From positions 124,001 to 188,000 of the forward strand of contig NZ_JAFMZP010000005.1 of NCBI RefSeq assembly GCF_024436435.1: a stretch of DNA of 64,000 nt, written 5' to 3'. Under the pieces are notes generated by a model. The model worked only from the letters and a program-made list of their open reading frames with translations. It ran no database searches and had not been told where the DNA came from. Below, one piece after another: positions 51,720 through 60,982 of the stretch. The position numbers and the translations under genes are program-made. Source of the DNA: Desertivirga xinjiangensis. GTDB taxonomy: Bacteria; Bacteroidota; Bacteroidia; Sphingobacteriales; Sphingobacteriaceae. Numbering within the stretch: the stretch's first letter is position 1; each line of letters opens with the position of its first letter.

Positions 51720-54033
51720 AGCGTTTATTTTGTAGATGGATGGAAATGCCGAGGCTGAATGTCCGCGGTGCCGCTGCATTATACGTTGCTCCGTATTGGT
51801 TTGCCGTAACATTGGTGGCGTATAGTTTATCCGTAAGATTTATAGCATTTAGCCACATCCCGGCGCTACGGGCAAATCCGCTTTTAAGCTCATAGCCTAA
51901 TCTTAGATTGAAAACATCGTAACCCTGGTAACTTTTGAAGTTGGCACTGTTGATGTAATACCTGTTCAGGTGTTGCCATTCCACAGCAGAGCGAAAGCCT
52001 TCTATAAATGCAGGTTTCCATGTAAGTTCTGTGTTTGCTATCCAGGAGGGTGCATTAGCCATTCTGTTGCCATCGTAGCTTATTGTTTTACCGGAAAGGA
52101 TCTCGCTGTAATCCAGATAGGTGTGTCTGGCCAAAGTGCCGCCGATCCTCACTTGCCAGCTGGCCGCAGGCATAACGATCAGGTTGTATTCCATACCGGT
52201 ATGCCGGGTAGCGCCAGCATTCTGGTTTTGAGTGGTATTGTCAGCTCCGAGCACGCTGATAATCTCATTTTTTCCATCCATGTTGTAAGCACTGAGTTCA
52301 AGAGCCAGCTTCCTGTTTAGCAAAGGTAGCCAGCCACCTATCTCATAGTTATAAAAAGTAGCCTGTTTGAGACGGTCCACCTGGCGCGAGTTATACAGCG
52401 TTCCGGTTTCAGGCGGCTGAAATCCTAAACTAAAATTGGCGTATACACCCCGGCCTTTTCCCAGATCGTAGGTAGCGCCGAACTTGGGAGCAATGATGTT
52501 ATAGTTGTCTTTTTGTTGCTGTTTGTATTTGGTTTGATCAGCCGGCAGGGAGTTCCTGAAATTGTATCTCACGTTATCGTAGCGCAGCCCTGCAACTATA
52601 CGCAAAGGCGACACTGGATTCAGTTCATATTGCACAAATGCTGCGGTATTAAAAAGCTTTATGCGATAATCATCAATTAAAGAATCAGTTTTTGTATAAC
52701 CGGTGTAGTAATTGTTTGCCAAGTCTTTATCGATGCTCAGGAAGTTCGCATTGAACGTGCTCGGACTGTTGTCCAAATAAAAGCCGCCGATCAGTTTGGA
52801 GTTTAAAAAATTAATGTTCGTACGGTGTTGGATCAATAGACCGTAACTGTTAAAACTCTGATCATTCTCCTGTCCAACCGAACGCAGGTACTGCTTCGAT
52901 TCATTACGTACATCCGAAATATAGTAAGCCGGAAGCTGCCCGGTTGAGTTATCCCGGAAGAAAGCAGTCACAAACGTCGCATTAGAAGCATTCCAGGTAT
53001 GATCGAGACGGGTGCTGGCCCTGAAAGCGGCTACCCTCCGGTATGTAAATCGTTGATTGCTTGCATAACGCTGGCCGTAAAAGCGGGCACTATCAAGACT
53101 GCCGGGAGTCTGGGTATTAAGGTAATTGTAAGTTGCCGAAAGCAAGAGCCTTGTTGCCGGAGTAAAAGCGTAGCTGGCTTTAATGCTGGCGGAGTACTTA
53201 TCAAAATCCGTATAATCCTGCCAGCTATCCCTTTGCCTGGCGGTATAAGCGGCGGCATATACGTCCAGTTTACCCTGCGACCATCCGCCGCTGGCATCCG
53301 CCCTGTAGTAATTATATCCATCGCCCTGAACGGAGATTTCCGGAGAAGCTCCGGCTCCGGGAACAGGGCTTATGAAGTTAACTGAGCCACCGATCGAATT
53401 ACTGCCATACAGGGAAGAAGAAGGGCCCTTAAATACTTCAATATCCCTGACACTGTTCATGTTGATCTCGTACAGGGCATTGTGGTTAAAAATTCCGGTG
53501 GGCCGGATAGGTAAGCCATCTTCCAGATAGAGGTACAGAGCATTGTAGCTGATCGGCTGCCTGATGGCCATGGTATGTTGCTCGTTACCGAGGTTCACCA
53601 TGTAAACACCCGAAACCTTATTCAGCAGCTGATACAGGGCTGTTGCCCGGGTATCCTTAATTGTTAAGCCATCAACCTTGCTTATAGCGGCAGGCACGTC
53701 TTTTCTTTTTTGTTCCTCCCGGCTCGCGGAAACTACGATTTCCGTCAGGTTGTTCAGTGAAGGAGTGAGGCTTACAATAATTTTTATGCCTTCCGGAGCG
53801 ACGACCTTTGAAACATACCCTATACATGAGATGCTGATTGAATCAGCCCGGCTTGTAAGAGTGAAATGCCCTTGTTTGTCAGTGCTTGAAGTTTCAGAAT
53901 TCTTCAGGGCTTTAATAGTTGCGCCCGCAACAGCTTGGTTGGTCTGAGCATCAATAACCCGACCGCTACACTGTTGCTGCGCATATAACGACTGGAATGC
54001 ACATAAAATGCAGACCATAGCGATGCGTTTCAT
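51700..54033 (-). CDS. TonB-dependent outer-membrane receptor
   Basis: A 777-residue receptor with a signal peptide (to about 19), a carboxypeptidase-regulatory-like domain (about 22-95: GRVIDAQTNQAVAGATI), a plug (about 100-225: SASREEQKRKDVPAAISKVDG, IEVFKGPSSSLYGSNSIGGSVNF) and a 22-strand-type barrel ending FSLGISIHLQ plus a basic tail. It lacks the SusC motifs and has no SusD partner, so it resembles siderophore or metal-chelate receptors. A small Cys-motif membrane protein is encoded 81 bp upstream, and a Cys/His-rich BNR lipoprotein follows with overlap. Together they hint at copper or another metal; this is not proven. Confidence 0.9.
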   Translation of the reverse strand: MKRIAMVCILCAFQSLYAQQQCSGRVIDAQTNQAVAGATIKALKNSETSSTDKQGHFTLTSRADSISISCIGYVSKVVAPEGIKIIVSLTPSLNNLTEIVVSASREEQKRKDVPAAISKVDGLTIKDTRATALYQLLNKVSGVYMVNLGNEQHTMAIRQPISYNALYLYLEDGLPIRPTGIFNHNALYEINMNSVRDIEVFKGPSSSLYGSNSIGGSVNFISPVPGAGASPEISVQGDGYNYYRADASGGWSQGKLDVYAAAYTARQRDSWQDYTDFDKYSASIKASYAFTPATRLLLSATYNYLNTQTPGSLDSARFYGQRYASNQRFTYRRVAAFRASTRLDHTWNASNATFVTAFFRDNSTGQLPAYYISDVRNESKQYLRSVGQENDQSFNSYGLLIQHRTNINFLNSKLIGGFYLDNSPSTFNANFLSIDKDLANNYYTGYTKTDSLIDDYRIKLFNTAAFVQYELNPVSPLRIVAGLRYDNVRYNFRNSLPADQTKYKQQQKDNYNIIAPKFGATYDLGKGRGVYANFSLGFQPPETGTLYNSRQVDRLKQATFYNYEIGGWLPLLNRKLALELSAYNMDGKNEIISVLGADNTTQNQNAGATRHTGMEYNLIVMPAASWQVRIGGTLARHTYLDYSEILSGKTISYDGNRMANAPSWIANTELTWKPAFIEGFRSAVEWQHLNRYYINSANFKSYQGYDVFNLRLGYELKSGFARSAGMWLNAINLTDKLYATNVTANQYGATYNAAAPRTFSLGISIHLQNKRYANANL

Positions 54034-54114
54034 TGATTTGTCTTTAAGTTAAACCATCACCATAGTTCAGACAATAGCCTTGAACCTTAGGTGTTAATCA
54101 GAGTAATGGTGAAA

Positions 54115-54495
54115 CTAGACTCTGGGCGGCTGGAAAAAATCAGATGAACGGTTACTAAGGCTAAAAGGTAAATCGGAAAAAGAAGTATGAACTATTTGAG
54201 GCACAGGAACAATCAGGTTAACTTTTCTGGTGATCAGCGCTTCCTGGAAGTTGTTTTTTTGCGACTGCCGCTCCTGATTCTTTTCTTTCTCTTCGGCCTG
54301 TTTAATCTTTTTGGCTAGGTAGCACTTCCCTTTACAATTCAAGACAGGTTTATCCCGGTTCTCGCAAAGCTTCGCTGCAATATACTTTTGATTTAGTGAA
54401 AAACCGGCAAACAGGAAACACCTGCTTAAGTTGGCGGTTAAAACAGTCACAATTAAAAGATATGCGGTTAAAGCACGAAACATAATTTGCTGCAA
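54115..54495 (-). CDS. small membrane-anchored protein with C-x9-C-x3-C motif
   Basis: A 126-residue protein (start ATG 54495, or 54483). A hydrophobic N-terminal segment (about 6-24) anchors or exports it, followed by C26. The conserved core IAAKLCENRDKPVLNCKGKC holds C44, C54 and C58, then YLAKKIKQAEEKEKN. I know this core from small Bacteroidota proteins encoded next to TonB receptors; the family has no proven role. The Cys spacing suggests metal binding. It is the first gene of the receptor/BNR/lipoprotein run. Confidence 0.7.
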   Translation of the reverse strand: MQQIMFRALTAYLLIVTVLTANLSRCFLFAGFSLNQKYIAAKLCENRDKPVLNCKGKCYLAKKIKQAEEKEKNQERQSQKNNFQEALITRKVNLIVPVPQIVHTSFSDLPFSLSNRSSDFFQPPRV

Positions 54496-54647
54496 ATGTA
54501 AAATTTAATGATCAGCCAGCAAAGTGTTTAACAGAATTGTAGGCAAACCGTGTCATTGGAATTTCAGATTTAATTACTCGATGCTTTTAAGGCATATTAA
54601 CTCGTTTACTTTCATTAAGATTGCAGGCAATTGCAAATAAAACACAC

Positions 54648-54941
54648 ATGCCAGCACAATTAGTTAAAACACCCCTTGGGCGGTTTAGAATTATCGCGTT
54701 TTTGGAAGGTTTATCTTACCTTCTTCTAGGTGTCACCATGATCCTGAAATATCAATTCGCCATGCCTGAACCCAATAAGATTGTAGGAATGGCTCATGGC
54801 GTTTTATTTGTAGCTTACGTGTTCCTGCTTATTCCAGTGGCACTTCATTATAAGTGGAGCTTCGGTAAGGTAGCTGCGGCATTCCTTGTTTCTCTTGTGC
54901 CATTCGGCACTTTCTATGCTGAGAAAAAGATCTATAAATAG
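54648..54941 (+). CDS. DUF3817-family membrane protein
   Basis: A 97-residue protein from ATG 54648; a TTG nine codons earlier is not needed. Three hydrophobic segments are seen, with the DUF3817 phrases LGRFRIIAFLEGLSYLLLG, VGMAHGVLFVAYVFLLIPVAL and AAAFLVSLVPFGTFYAEKKI. These short proteins of three helices are common in bacteria and their role is unknown. It is followed by an AT-rich inverted repeat and then glutamate racemase. Confidence 0.9.
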   Translation: MPAQLVKTPLGRFRIIAFLEGLSYLLLGVTMILKYQFAMPEPNKIVGMAHGVLFVAYVFLLIPVALHYKWSFGKVAAAFLVSLVPFGTFYAEKKIYK

Positions 54942-55011
54942 GGTGAGGAGTGATGAATTATGAGTTATAAATTATGAATGGCCGTTCATCACTCATAATT
55001 CATAACTCACC
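54942..55011. repeat. AT-rich inverted repeat of ATTATGAGT/ACTCATAAT units
   Basis: The 70 bp after the DUF3817 gene is built from ATTATGAGT-like words and their complements. GGTGAG at the left and CTCACC at the right close the structure; ATTATGAGT (54958-54966) pairs with ACTCATAAT (54991-54999). It may act as a terminator or be a small mobile repeat. A smaller run of GTTATAAGT words is at 48778-48813. Confidence 0.55.
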
Positions 55012-55049
55012 ATTAGATTCGTTAATAATTCATCATTAAATTCGCGTTT

Positions 55050-55874
55050 ATGAAAGAAGCAGGGCCCATAGGCATATTTGATTCAGGATACGGTGGTTTA
55101 ACGGTTTTCAGGGAGATAGCTAAGGTGCTGCCTCAGTATGACTATCTATATCTTGGAGATAATGCCAGGGTTCCTTATGGCACCCGCTCTTTCGAAACCG
55201 TGTATCGCTATACCTGGGAGTGTGTGCAGCATCTGTTCAGCATGGGTTGCAGGCTGGTTATCCTGGCTTGTAATACGGCCTCCGCAAAAGCGCTGCGAAG
55301 TATTCAGCAAAACGACCTCACACAATTGCCAGATCTGCGCCGCGTCCTTGGGGTGATCCGGCCCACAGCGGAACTAGTGGGGGAATACAGCAAAACCCGT
55401 CGGGTTGGAATCCTTGGCACTCAGGGAACTGTGGCATCTCAATCGTATATAATAGAGATCGAAAAGTTTTTCCCCGACATCAAGGTAGAGCAGGAAGCCT
55501 GTCCCATGTGGGTTCCCCTGGTGGAAAACAATGAGTTTGACTCGCCAGGTGCGGATTACTTTATCAGGAAGAATCTGGATAGCCTGCTACAGAAGTCTCC
55601 GGATATCGACACCCTGGTGCTGGCATGTACGCATTATCCTTTGTTAATAAATAAGATCAGACAGTTTGTCTCAGCTGATATAACGCTTATATCTCAAGGT
55701 GAGCTGGTGGCAGAGAGCCTTTATGATTATTTGCAGAGACATCCCGAGATCGAGATTTTATGTTCAAAGAATGGGGATGCCGAATTTTATACCACCGAAT
55801 CAACCGACGGGTTTAACCAAAAGGCTAAAGTTTTTCTCGGCCAGGAAGTGTTCTCAAAACACCTAGCTATTTAG
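55050..55874 (+). CDS. murI: glutamate racemase
   Basis: A 274-residue cytosolic enzyme that makes D-glutamate for peptidoglycan. Key residues are D11 (IGIFDSGYGG), C74 (LACNTASAK), C193 and H195 (LACTHYPLL), the two-cysteine acid-base pair of the family. Motifs YLGDNARVPYG and VLGVIRPTAE are also normal. The gene is single, with a repeat on the left and a polysaccharide deacetylase gene 69 bp to the right. Length is standard. Confidence 0.95.
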   Translation: MKEAGPIGIFDSGYGGLTVFREIAKVLPQYDYLYLGDNARVPYGTRSFETVYRYTWECVQHLFSMGCRLVILACNTASAKALRSIQQNDLTQLPDLRRVLGVIRPTAELVGEYSKTRRVGILGTQGTVASQSYIIEIEKFFPDIKVEQEACPMWVPLVENNEFDSPGADYFIRKNLDSLLQKSPDIDTLVLACTHYPLLINKIRQFVSADITLISQGELVAESLYDYLQRHPEIEILCSKNGDAEFYTTESTDGFNQKAKVFLGQEVFSKHLAI

Positions 55875-55943
55875 GTCGCTTTTTTTCTAATAAATAATAA
55901 TTCTGTTGTTCCTGATGGATTCATTCGCTTAATTTGCGGTCAT

Positions 55944-56840
55944 ATGAAATACTTCAGGTTAATACCTTTTGTCTGCGCCGCATTGTTGTTAGCTTCCTGT
56001 CAGGAAAATAAAAAGTTAAGTGATGAAAGCAACGCAGACAATACAGGCAGTTCGGCAAGTACGCAAGTGGCCGGTACATCTCAAACCAACACCGAAACAG
56101 CCGCAAAGGCAGAACGTAGGCCAGCAGATGCAGCCACCATTTTGAGTCGCAAGCAGGTTCCGATCCTTTGTTATCATCAGATCCGCGATTGGAAAGCTTC
56201 AGACTCCAAAACCGCGAAGGATTACATTACCCCTGTAGCTACCTTTAAAGCGCATATGAAAATGCTTGCTGATAGCGGCTATCATTCGGTATTGCCTGAG
56301 CAGGTATATAATTACCTGGTATATGGCGATTCTTTACCTTCTAAACCTGTAATGCTGACCTTTGACGATACGGATCTGGATCAGTTCACAGTTGCTGCGC
56401 CGGAACTTAAAAAGTACGGATTTAAAGCTGCTTATTTTATCATGACGGTATCTTTAGGCAGACCCCGCTACATGAGCAGGGATCAGGTAAAGCAATTGTC
56501 TGATGAAGGCAACCTGATTGGCAGCCACACCTGGAACCATGAAAATGTGAAAAAGTACAAAGGCGACGACTGGAAAAAACAAATCGAAAAGCCGACGAAA
56601 ACGCTGGAAGAAATTACCGGTAAGAATATCGAATACTTTGCTTATCCTTTCGGATTATGGAACAAGGAAGCTATCCCGGAGCTTAAGAAAAGGGGATTTA
56701 AAGCTGCATTTATTCTGGCAACCACCCGCGATCAGGATGATCCACTGTTTACCATACGGAGGATCATTGCCAGCGGCTATTGGAGTGCAAAAACCTTGCA
56801 TAACAGTATGGTGAATAGTTTCTCCGGAAAAAGAAACTGA
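55944..56840 (+). CDS. polysaccharide deacetylase lipoprotein (NodB/CE4 domain)
   Basis: A 298-residue lipoprotein: signal ending LASC (Cys 19), then a Ser/Thr/Ala-rich linker (about 25-65) and a NodB domain (about 70-298). The metal-site residues are D141/D142 (TFDDTDLDQF), H195 and H199 (GSHTWNHEN), with FAYPFGLWN further on. CE4 enzymes remove N- or O-acetyl groups from peptidoglycan, chitin or exopolysaccharide. Attached to a membrane by lipid and next to glutamate racemase, it might act on the cell wall, but that is inferred. It ends at a strong shared terminator. Confidence 0.9.
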   Translation: MKYFRLIPFVCAALLLASCQENKKLSDESNADNTGSSASTQVAGTSQTNTETAAKAERRPADAATILSRKQVPILCYHQIRDWKASDSKTAKDYITPVATFKAHMKMLADSGYHSVLPEQVYNYLVYGDSLPSKPVMLTFDDTDLDQFTVAAPELKKYGFKAAYFIMTVSLGRPRYMSRDQVKQLSDEGNLIGSHTWNHENVKKYKGDDWKKQIEKPTKTLEEITGKNIEYFAYPFGLWNKEAIPELKKRGFKAAFILATTRDQDDPLFTIRRIIASGYWSAKTLHNSMVNSFSGKRN

Positions 56841-56844
56841 AATA

Positions 56845-56873
56845 AAACAGCGCTCGCTCAGTGAGCGCTGTTT
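56845..56873. terminator. bidirectional terminator
   Basis: AAACAGCGCTC (56845-56855) pairs with GAGCGCTGTTT (56863-56873), loop GCTCAGT. It lies between the convergent deacetylase and molybdenum-enzyme genes. Confidence 0.85.
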
Positions 56874-56880
56874 ATTTTAA

Positions 56881-59118
56881 TTATAGCAGCTCATCAAAAT
56901 GAACAGGTAACTTATTGATCCGTTTCCCTGTGGCGTGAAAAATAGCATTAGCAATAGCCGCAGGCATGGCAACCAGGCCGATTTCACCAACTCCTTTTAC
57001 ACCAGCTTCGTTTATAAGTTCATCCGGCTCATCTGCAAAAATCACATCCAGTTCATTCACGTCCGCATGCACGGGTATGTGGTATTCTGCCAGATTTGTA
57101 TTGATATACTTTCCAAGCTTTTCGTCAAGGATAGTTTCTTCATGCAAGGCTTTGCTGATACCCCATACCATAGAACCGGTTATCTGACTCCGGGCTGTTT
57201 TAGGATTGAGGATCTTTCCTGCGGCTACAGCCGATACAGCTCTTGTAACAGCGATAGTTTTCAGTTCTTTATCTACTTCAACTTCGACAAAAGCAGCACT
57301 ATGAGTGGCCTTGGTGTATTTCCTTAGTTTGAAAGCATGAGGCATTCCCATATTGACAGTTCTGACAGGTCGGCCATTATTTGAGGCGACAATCTCTTGA
57401 AAGGACACAACGCTCATGGGGTCCTTCTTCAAGCGGATAGTGCCATTCTTAAACATCACATCGTCTTCGGCTGCTGCCTTTAGCGGCGAGTTAGAGATCG
57501 CTTTTGCCTTTTTCAATAGCTTTTTTTTCAAAGCTCTTGCCGCAATAATTATCGCTGATGCTGTTGACGCTGCAATAGCAGAACCGCCCTGAAACATTGA
57601 AAAAGGCTTCTGACTATCACCATAATTGAATGTTACGTCCTCCAGGGGCAGGCCCAAAGCATCAGCGGCCACCTGTGTCATCACGGTAAATGTTCCGGTT
57701 CCTATATCAGTTACAGCGTTATTAATAATAAGTTTCCCCTCTTTAGTGATAATGGCTTCGATACGGGAGGGGAACTGGTAGGCATCCCATATACCTGTAG
57801 CCATACCGTATCCCACTAATTTATTGCCGCGAGTCATGCTGCCGGGTTCGGGATTTCGGTCTTTCCATCCAAAACGCTCTGCCGCCTTTAGATAGCATTG
57901 CTTCAATTCTTTACTGGTAAATGATTTACCTGTTGAAGGGTCAATTTCAGAATAATTCCTTAAACGAAGTTCCAGAGGATCCATCTTCAGTTTATAAGAA
58001 AGTTCGTCCATCATGCACTCAATAGCATGCATTGCTGTGCAGCCACCCGGTGCCCGCATATCAAGAGGCGAAGGTAAGTCGAGCGGAGCCAGCTTGTATT
58101 CAAGAAGAGTATTGGCCGCCGGATAAAGCTTGTGGCTCCAGGTAACCACACTTTCTGCATAGTCCTCAAATTGCGATGTTTCGCCAATCGCAAGGTGATT
58201 CATAGCCGTGATGCTTCCGTTTTCGTCTGTACTGAATCTAAGTTTCTGATACGTTTGCGGGCGGTGGCCGAAAGTAAACATCTGCTTTCTGTCGAGTGTA
58301 ACACGGACATTCCTTTTTAATTCCAATGCAGCCATTACACATAAGAAAAGCTGATGCTGCGGCCTTAAACCTGATCCGAAAGTACCTCCCACAAAAGGAG
58401 CTATTACCCTGACATTTTTATAAGATAATCCAAATGCATTGGCCACATAGAGTTGATTGTTTATGGTACCCTGAGTTTTGTCGAATATGGTGAGTTTTCC
58501 GTTTCCCTCATAAACCGTTGTAGTTGCAAATAGCTCCATGGGATTATGGTGCTCCGTACTATGCAGGTACTCTGCAGTATGCTTTACTGCAGAGTTTTCA
58601 AAGGCTTTTTCAAAATTGCCTGTAGGCGCCGGTGGAGGAGGTTTCAGGAGGGTTGCGATGCCTTTCTTTGCATCCCGTCCCTTTTCCAGGTTATTATCCA
58701 GGCAGGTCTCGAAGAATTCTTCTTCATACTCAAAACGGACAAGGGTGGAGGCGTACCTCGCTGTTTCAAAATCATTCGCCACCAGCAATGCTATCGGCTG
58801 ACCGTTATACTTTATTTCGTTGTCGTACAGAGGCTTGAATACGGTGCCTGGCGGCGCATCCATATCTGCATACTTTATATCGAGCCAGGGCAATTCCGGC
58901 CGGTTTTCATGACTGAAGACCGCTACAACACCTTCAACCGCAGTAGCGGCACTTGTATCTATGCTCGTTATCTTCCCCTTGGTGATGGTGCTGTTTATTA
59001 CGTAGCCGTATAAAAGATTGGGGGCATCATATTCGGCTGCGTATTTAGCTGCGCCAGTGACTTTGAGTCTGCCTTCCAAACGACTTACAGGTTTTCCAAC
59101 TGATGACTGATCTGACAT
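56881..59118 (-). CDS. aldehyde oxidoreductase molybdenum subunit (PaoC/YagR-like)
   Basis: A 745-residue xanthine-dehydrogenase-family large subunit. The N-terminal part (SVGKPVSRLEGRLKVTGAAKYAAEY) and the cofactor loops GGTFGSGLRPQHQ, LDMRAPGGCTAMHAIE and TDIGTGTFTVMTQVAAD place the molybdopterin, and the catalytic Glu is E712 in VKGVGEIGLV. It lacks a Tat signal, as expected because the small subunit normally carries it in PaoABC; here that subunit has none either, so the enzyme is probably cytosolic. PaoABC oxidises aromatic aldehydes to acids for detoxification. Order mo subunit last on this strand, after FAD and FeS genes, is conserved. Confidence 0.92.
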   Translation of the reverse strand: MSDQSSVGKPVSRLEGRLKVTGAAKYAAEYDAPNLLYGYVINSTITKGKITSIDTSAATAVEGVVAVFSHENRPELPWLDIKYADMDAPPGTVFKPLYDNEIKYNGQPIALLVANDFETARYASTLVRFEYEEEFFETCLDNNLEKGRDAKKGIATLLKPPPPAPTGNFEKAFENSAVKHTAEYLHSTEHHNPMELFATTTVYEGNGKLTIFDKTQGTINNQLYVANAFGLSYKNVRVIAPFVGGTFGSGLRPQHQLFLCVMAALELKRNVRVTLDRKQMFTFGHRPQTYQKLRFSTDENGSITAMNHLAIGETSQFEDYAESVVTWSHKLYPAANTLLEYKLAPLDLPSPLDMRAPGGCTAMHAIECMMDELSYKLKMDPLELRLRNYSEIDPSTGKSFTSKELKQCYLKAAERFGWKDRNPEPGSMTRGNKLVGYGMATGIWDAYQFPSRIEAIITKEGKLIINNAVTDIGTGTFTVMTQVAADALGLPLEDVTFNYGDSQKPFSMFQGGSAIAASTASAIIIAARALKKKLLKKAKAISNSPLKAAAEDDVMFKNGTIRLKKDPMSVVSFQEIVASNNGRPVRTVNMGMPHAFKLRKYTKATHSAAFVEVEVDKELKTIAVTRAVSAVAAGKILNPKTARSQITGSMVWGISKALHEETILDEKLGKYINTNLAEYHIPVHADVNELDVIFADEPDELINEAGVKGVGEIGLVAMPAAIANAIFHATGKRINKLPVHFDELL

Positions 59119-59167
59119 AATTTATTTGCTTTTACTACACGTTGTACTGTTGTTGAAAGTCTGAAAA

Positions 59168-60187
59168 CTATGCTGATGGTCTGGCGCCGGGAAGCTGTTG
59201 TTCCGGATGGAGAGCCATTAAGCCATTTCGGATAATGGCTCTTTTTGCTAGTTCTATTTTAAAACTATTGTATTTGAAGCCTTTTGCACCCTGTAATAGT
59301 ATTTCAGCTGCGCCCGCGAAGCTTTCCGCGTTGGCTTGCTTCCCTTTTAAAAATAATTCTGCTTCATTGATGCGCCAGGGCTTATGGGCAAGCCCTCCCA
59401 GGGCGATACGTGCGTCGGTAATGATATCGCCACTGAGTTCTAAACCGGTAGCAACAGATACCAGGGCAAATGCGTAAGAATGCCGGTCGCGAAGCTTGAG
59501 GTAAGAATAGTTTCCGGAAAATCCTTTCTCTGGCAAGTCAATAGACGTAATAATTTCTCCATGCCGCAGGTTATTATCCTGTTCAGGCATATCTCCGGGC
59601 AGCCGGTGAAATTCTGAAAAGGGGATAGATCGTTCGCCATCGGTTCCGGATGTATTTACCACGGCATCCAATGCAGCCAGAGCCACACACATATCGGAGG
59701 GGAAGACCGCAATACAATTATCGCTGGCGCCTAGTATAGCATGGATGCGGTTATACCCATCGATAGCAGAACAGCCGGAGCCAGGCGTACGTTTATTGCA
59801 GGGCACATTTGGATCATAAAAATAGTAACAGCGTGTGCGTTGAAGTAAGTTCCCCCCGTTACTTGCCATATTGCGTATCTGTGCCGAAGCCCCTGCCAGA
59901 ATTGCTTTTGAAAGCAGGGGATAACGTTTTTCAATAATTGGGTGATAAGCTGTATCGGCATTGGACACAAATGCGCCCAATCGGACGCTTCCATCTTCTT
60001 TTTCTTCGATAGAGTGGTGTTCTTTCACCTGATTCAGGTCGACCAGCAGTTCTGGTTCCATAAGGCGATATTTCCATAAGTCGATCAGGTTGGTTCCGCC
60101 CGCTACAAATGCAGCTTTGTTATTAGTGGATACCAACTGAATTCCGTCAGCTATAGACGCTGCCTGCTGATAATCAAAATTGTTCAC
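59168..60187 (-). CDS. aldehyde oxidoreductase FAD subunit (PaoB/YagS-like)
   Basis: A 339-residue FAD-binding subunit. The FAD loop is AAFVAGGTNLIDLWK (about 26-40) and ASNGGNLLQRTRC follows at about 108-120. Four cysteines, C120, C130, C139 and C158 (RTRCYYF, VPCNKR, GSGCSA, DNCIA), match the extra [4Fe-4S] cluster of PaoB, which ordinary xanthine dehydrogenases lack. It passes electrons from the FeS subunit toward the acceptor. Its start overlaps the end of the small-subunit gene by 14 bp. Confidence 0.92.
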   Translation of the reverse strand: MNNFDYQQAASIADGIQLVSTNNKAAFVAGGTNLIDLWKYRLMEPELLVDLNQVKEHHSIEEKEDGSVRLGAFVSNADTAYHPIIEKRYPLLSKAILAGASAQIRNMASNGGNLLQRTRCYYFYDPNVPCNKRTPGSGCSAIDGYNRIHAILGASDNCIAVFPSDMCVALAALDAVVNTSGTDGERSIPFSEFHRLPGDMPEQDNNLRHGEIITSIDLPEKGFSGNYSYLKLRDRHSYAFALVSVATGLELSGDIITDARIALGGLAHKPWRINEAELFLKGKQANAESFAGAAEILLQGAKGFKYNSFKIELAKRAIIRNGLMALHPEQQLPGARPSA

Positions 60188-60650
60188 GAGATCCTCCTTC
60201 TTTTACTTCCATAATGGCATCAATGATATTGGCGTTTGCTCCACAGCGGCAAAGGTTGCCGCTCATCAGTTCCTTTACCTCTTCGCGGGTTTTGGCCTTG
60301 CCTTCTGTAAGCAAACCAATCGCACTGCATATTTGGCCAGGAGTGCAATAGCCGCATTGAAAAGCGTCATGCTCAATGAACGCTTTTTGCAGGGGATGCA
60401 GTTCGTCTCCCTCGGCAATGCCTTCTATCGTGGTGATAGCCGCACCGTTCTTCATCACCGCCAGGGTCATGCAGCTGAGTATGCGCTTATCATCGCAGAT
60501 CACGGTGCAGGCGCCACATTGCCCATGATCACAACCTTTTTTGGTGCCGGTAAGAAGGAGGCGTTCCCTTATGGCATCCAGTAGCGAAACCCAGGGTAAA
60601 ACGTCAAGTTCATAGGTTTGCTGGTTTATGTTAAGCTTGACTATAGGCAT
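60174..60650 (-). CDS. aldehyde oxidoreductase [2Fe-2S] subunit (PaoA/YagT-like)
   Basis: A 158-residue small subunit. The plant-ferredoxin-type cluster uses C40, C45, C48 and C60 (GCDHGQCGACTV then LSC); the second cluster uses C99, C102, C134 and C136 (CGYCTPGQ, NLCRCGA). No Tat signal is present, unlike E. coli PaoA, so a cytosolic site is likely. It is the first gene of the three-gene operon. A truncated Gfo/Idh gene lies 68 bp upstream on the same strand. Confidence 0.94.
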   Translation of the reverse strand: MPIVKLNINQQTYELDVLPWVSLLDAIRERLLLTGTKKGCDHGQCGACTVICDDKRILSCMTLAVMKNGAAITTIEGIAEGDELHPLQKAFIEHDAFQCGYCTPGQICSAIGLLTEGKAKTREEVKELMSGNLCRCGANANIIDAIMEVKEGGSREQF

Positions 60651-60718
60651 GGTGACGATATTTTAATGTAAATGTTATAAGAGTGTTACTCAATGTAGAA
60701 GAGGTCTATTCGTTTCGA

Positions 60719-60982
60719 TTAAAACACTATTCCGGCCAGGTAACAATGCTGAGTTTCCTGCAATGCAGGCGCCAGTTCACCTTCAGCATAATTGCCCAAT
60801 CCTACTAAAGCTATTCCAAGCTTCTTTTGGCCCTTTTGTTCAGCCGCCTCATATCGTCTTTTTTCGTTAGTACTACCCGAACAAGCAATTAATGAACTCA
60901 TTGCCGAAGTACCCAGGGCAGCAAGGCCAAGCCCCAATGAAAGGTTGCCTAAAAATTTCCGGCGATTATGTTGCGCATTCAT
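60719..60982 (-). pseudogene. 5' fragment of an exported Gfo/Idh/MocA oxidoreductase
   Basis: An 87-codon frame. It starts with a Tat-type signal (NRRKFLGNLSLGLGLAALG) with a downstream Ala/Ser segment, then the nucleotide-binding start KLGIALVGLGNYAEGELAPAL and QETQHCYLAGIV. It stops there, at a point where intact proteins of 350-450 residues continue. The break comes about 70 bp before the molybdenum operon, and no downstream part is seen. A deletion that fused the region to the operon is a simple explanation. The remnant may still be expressed as a short exported peptide. Confidence 0.8.
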
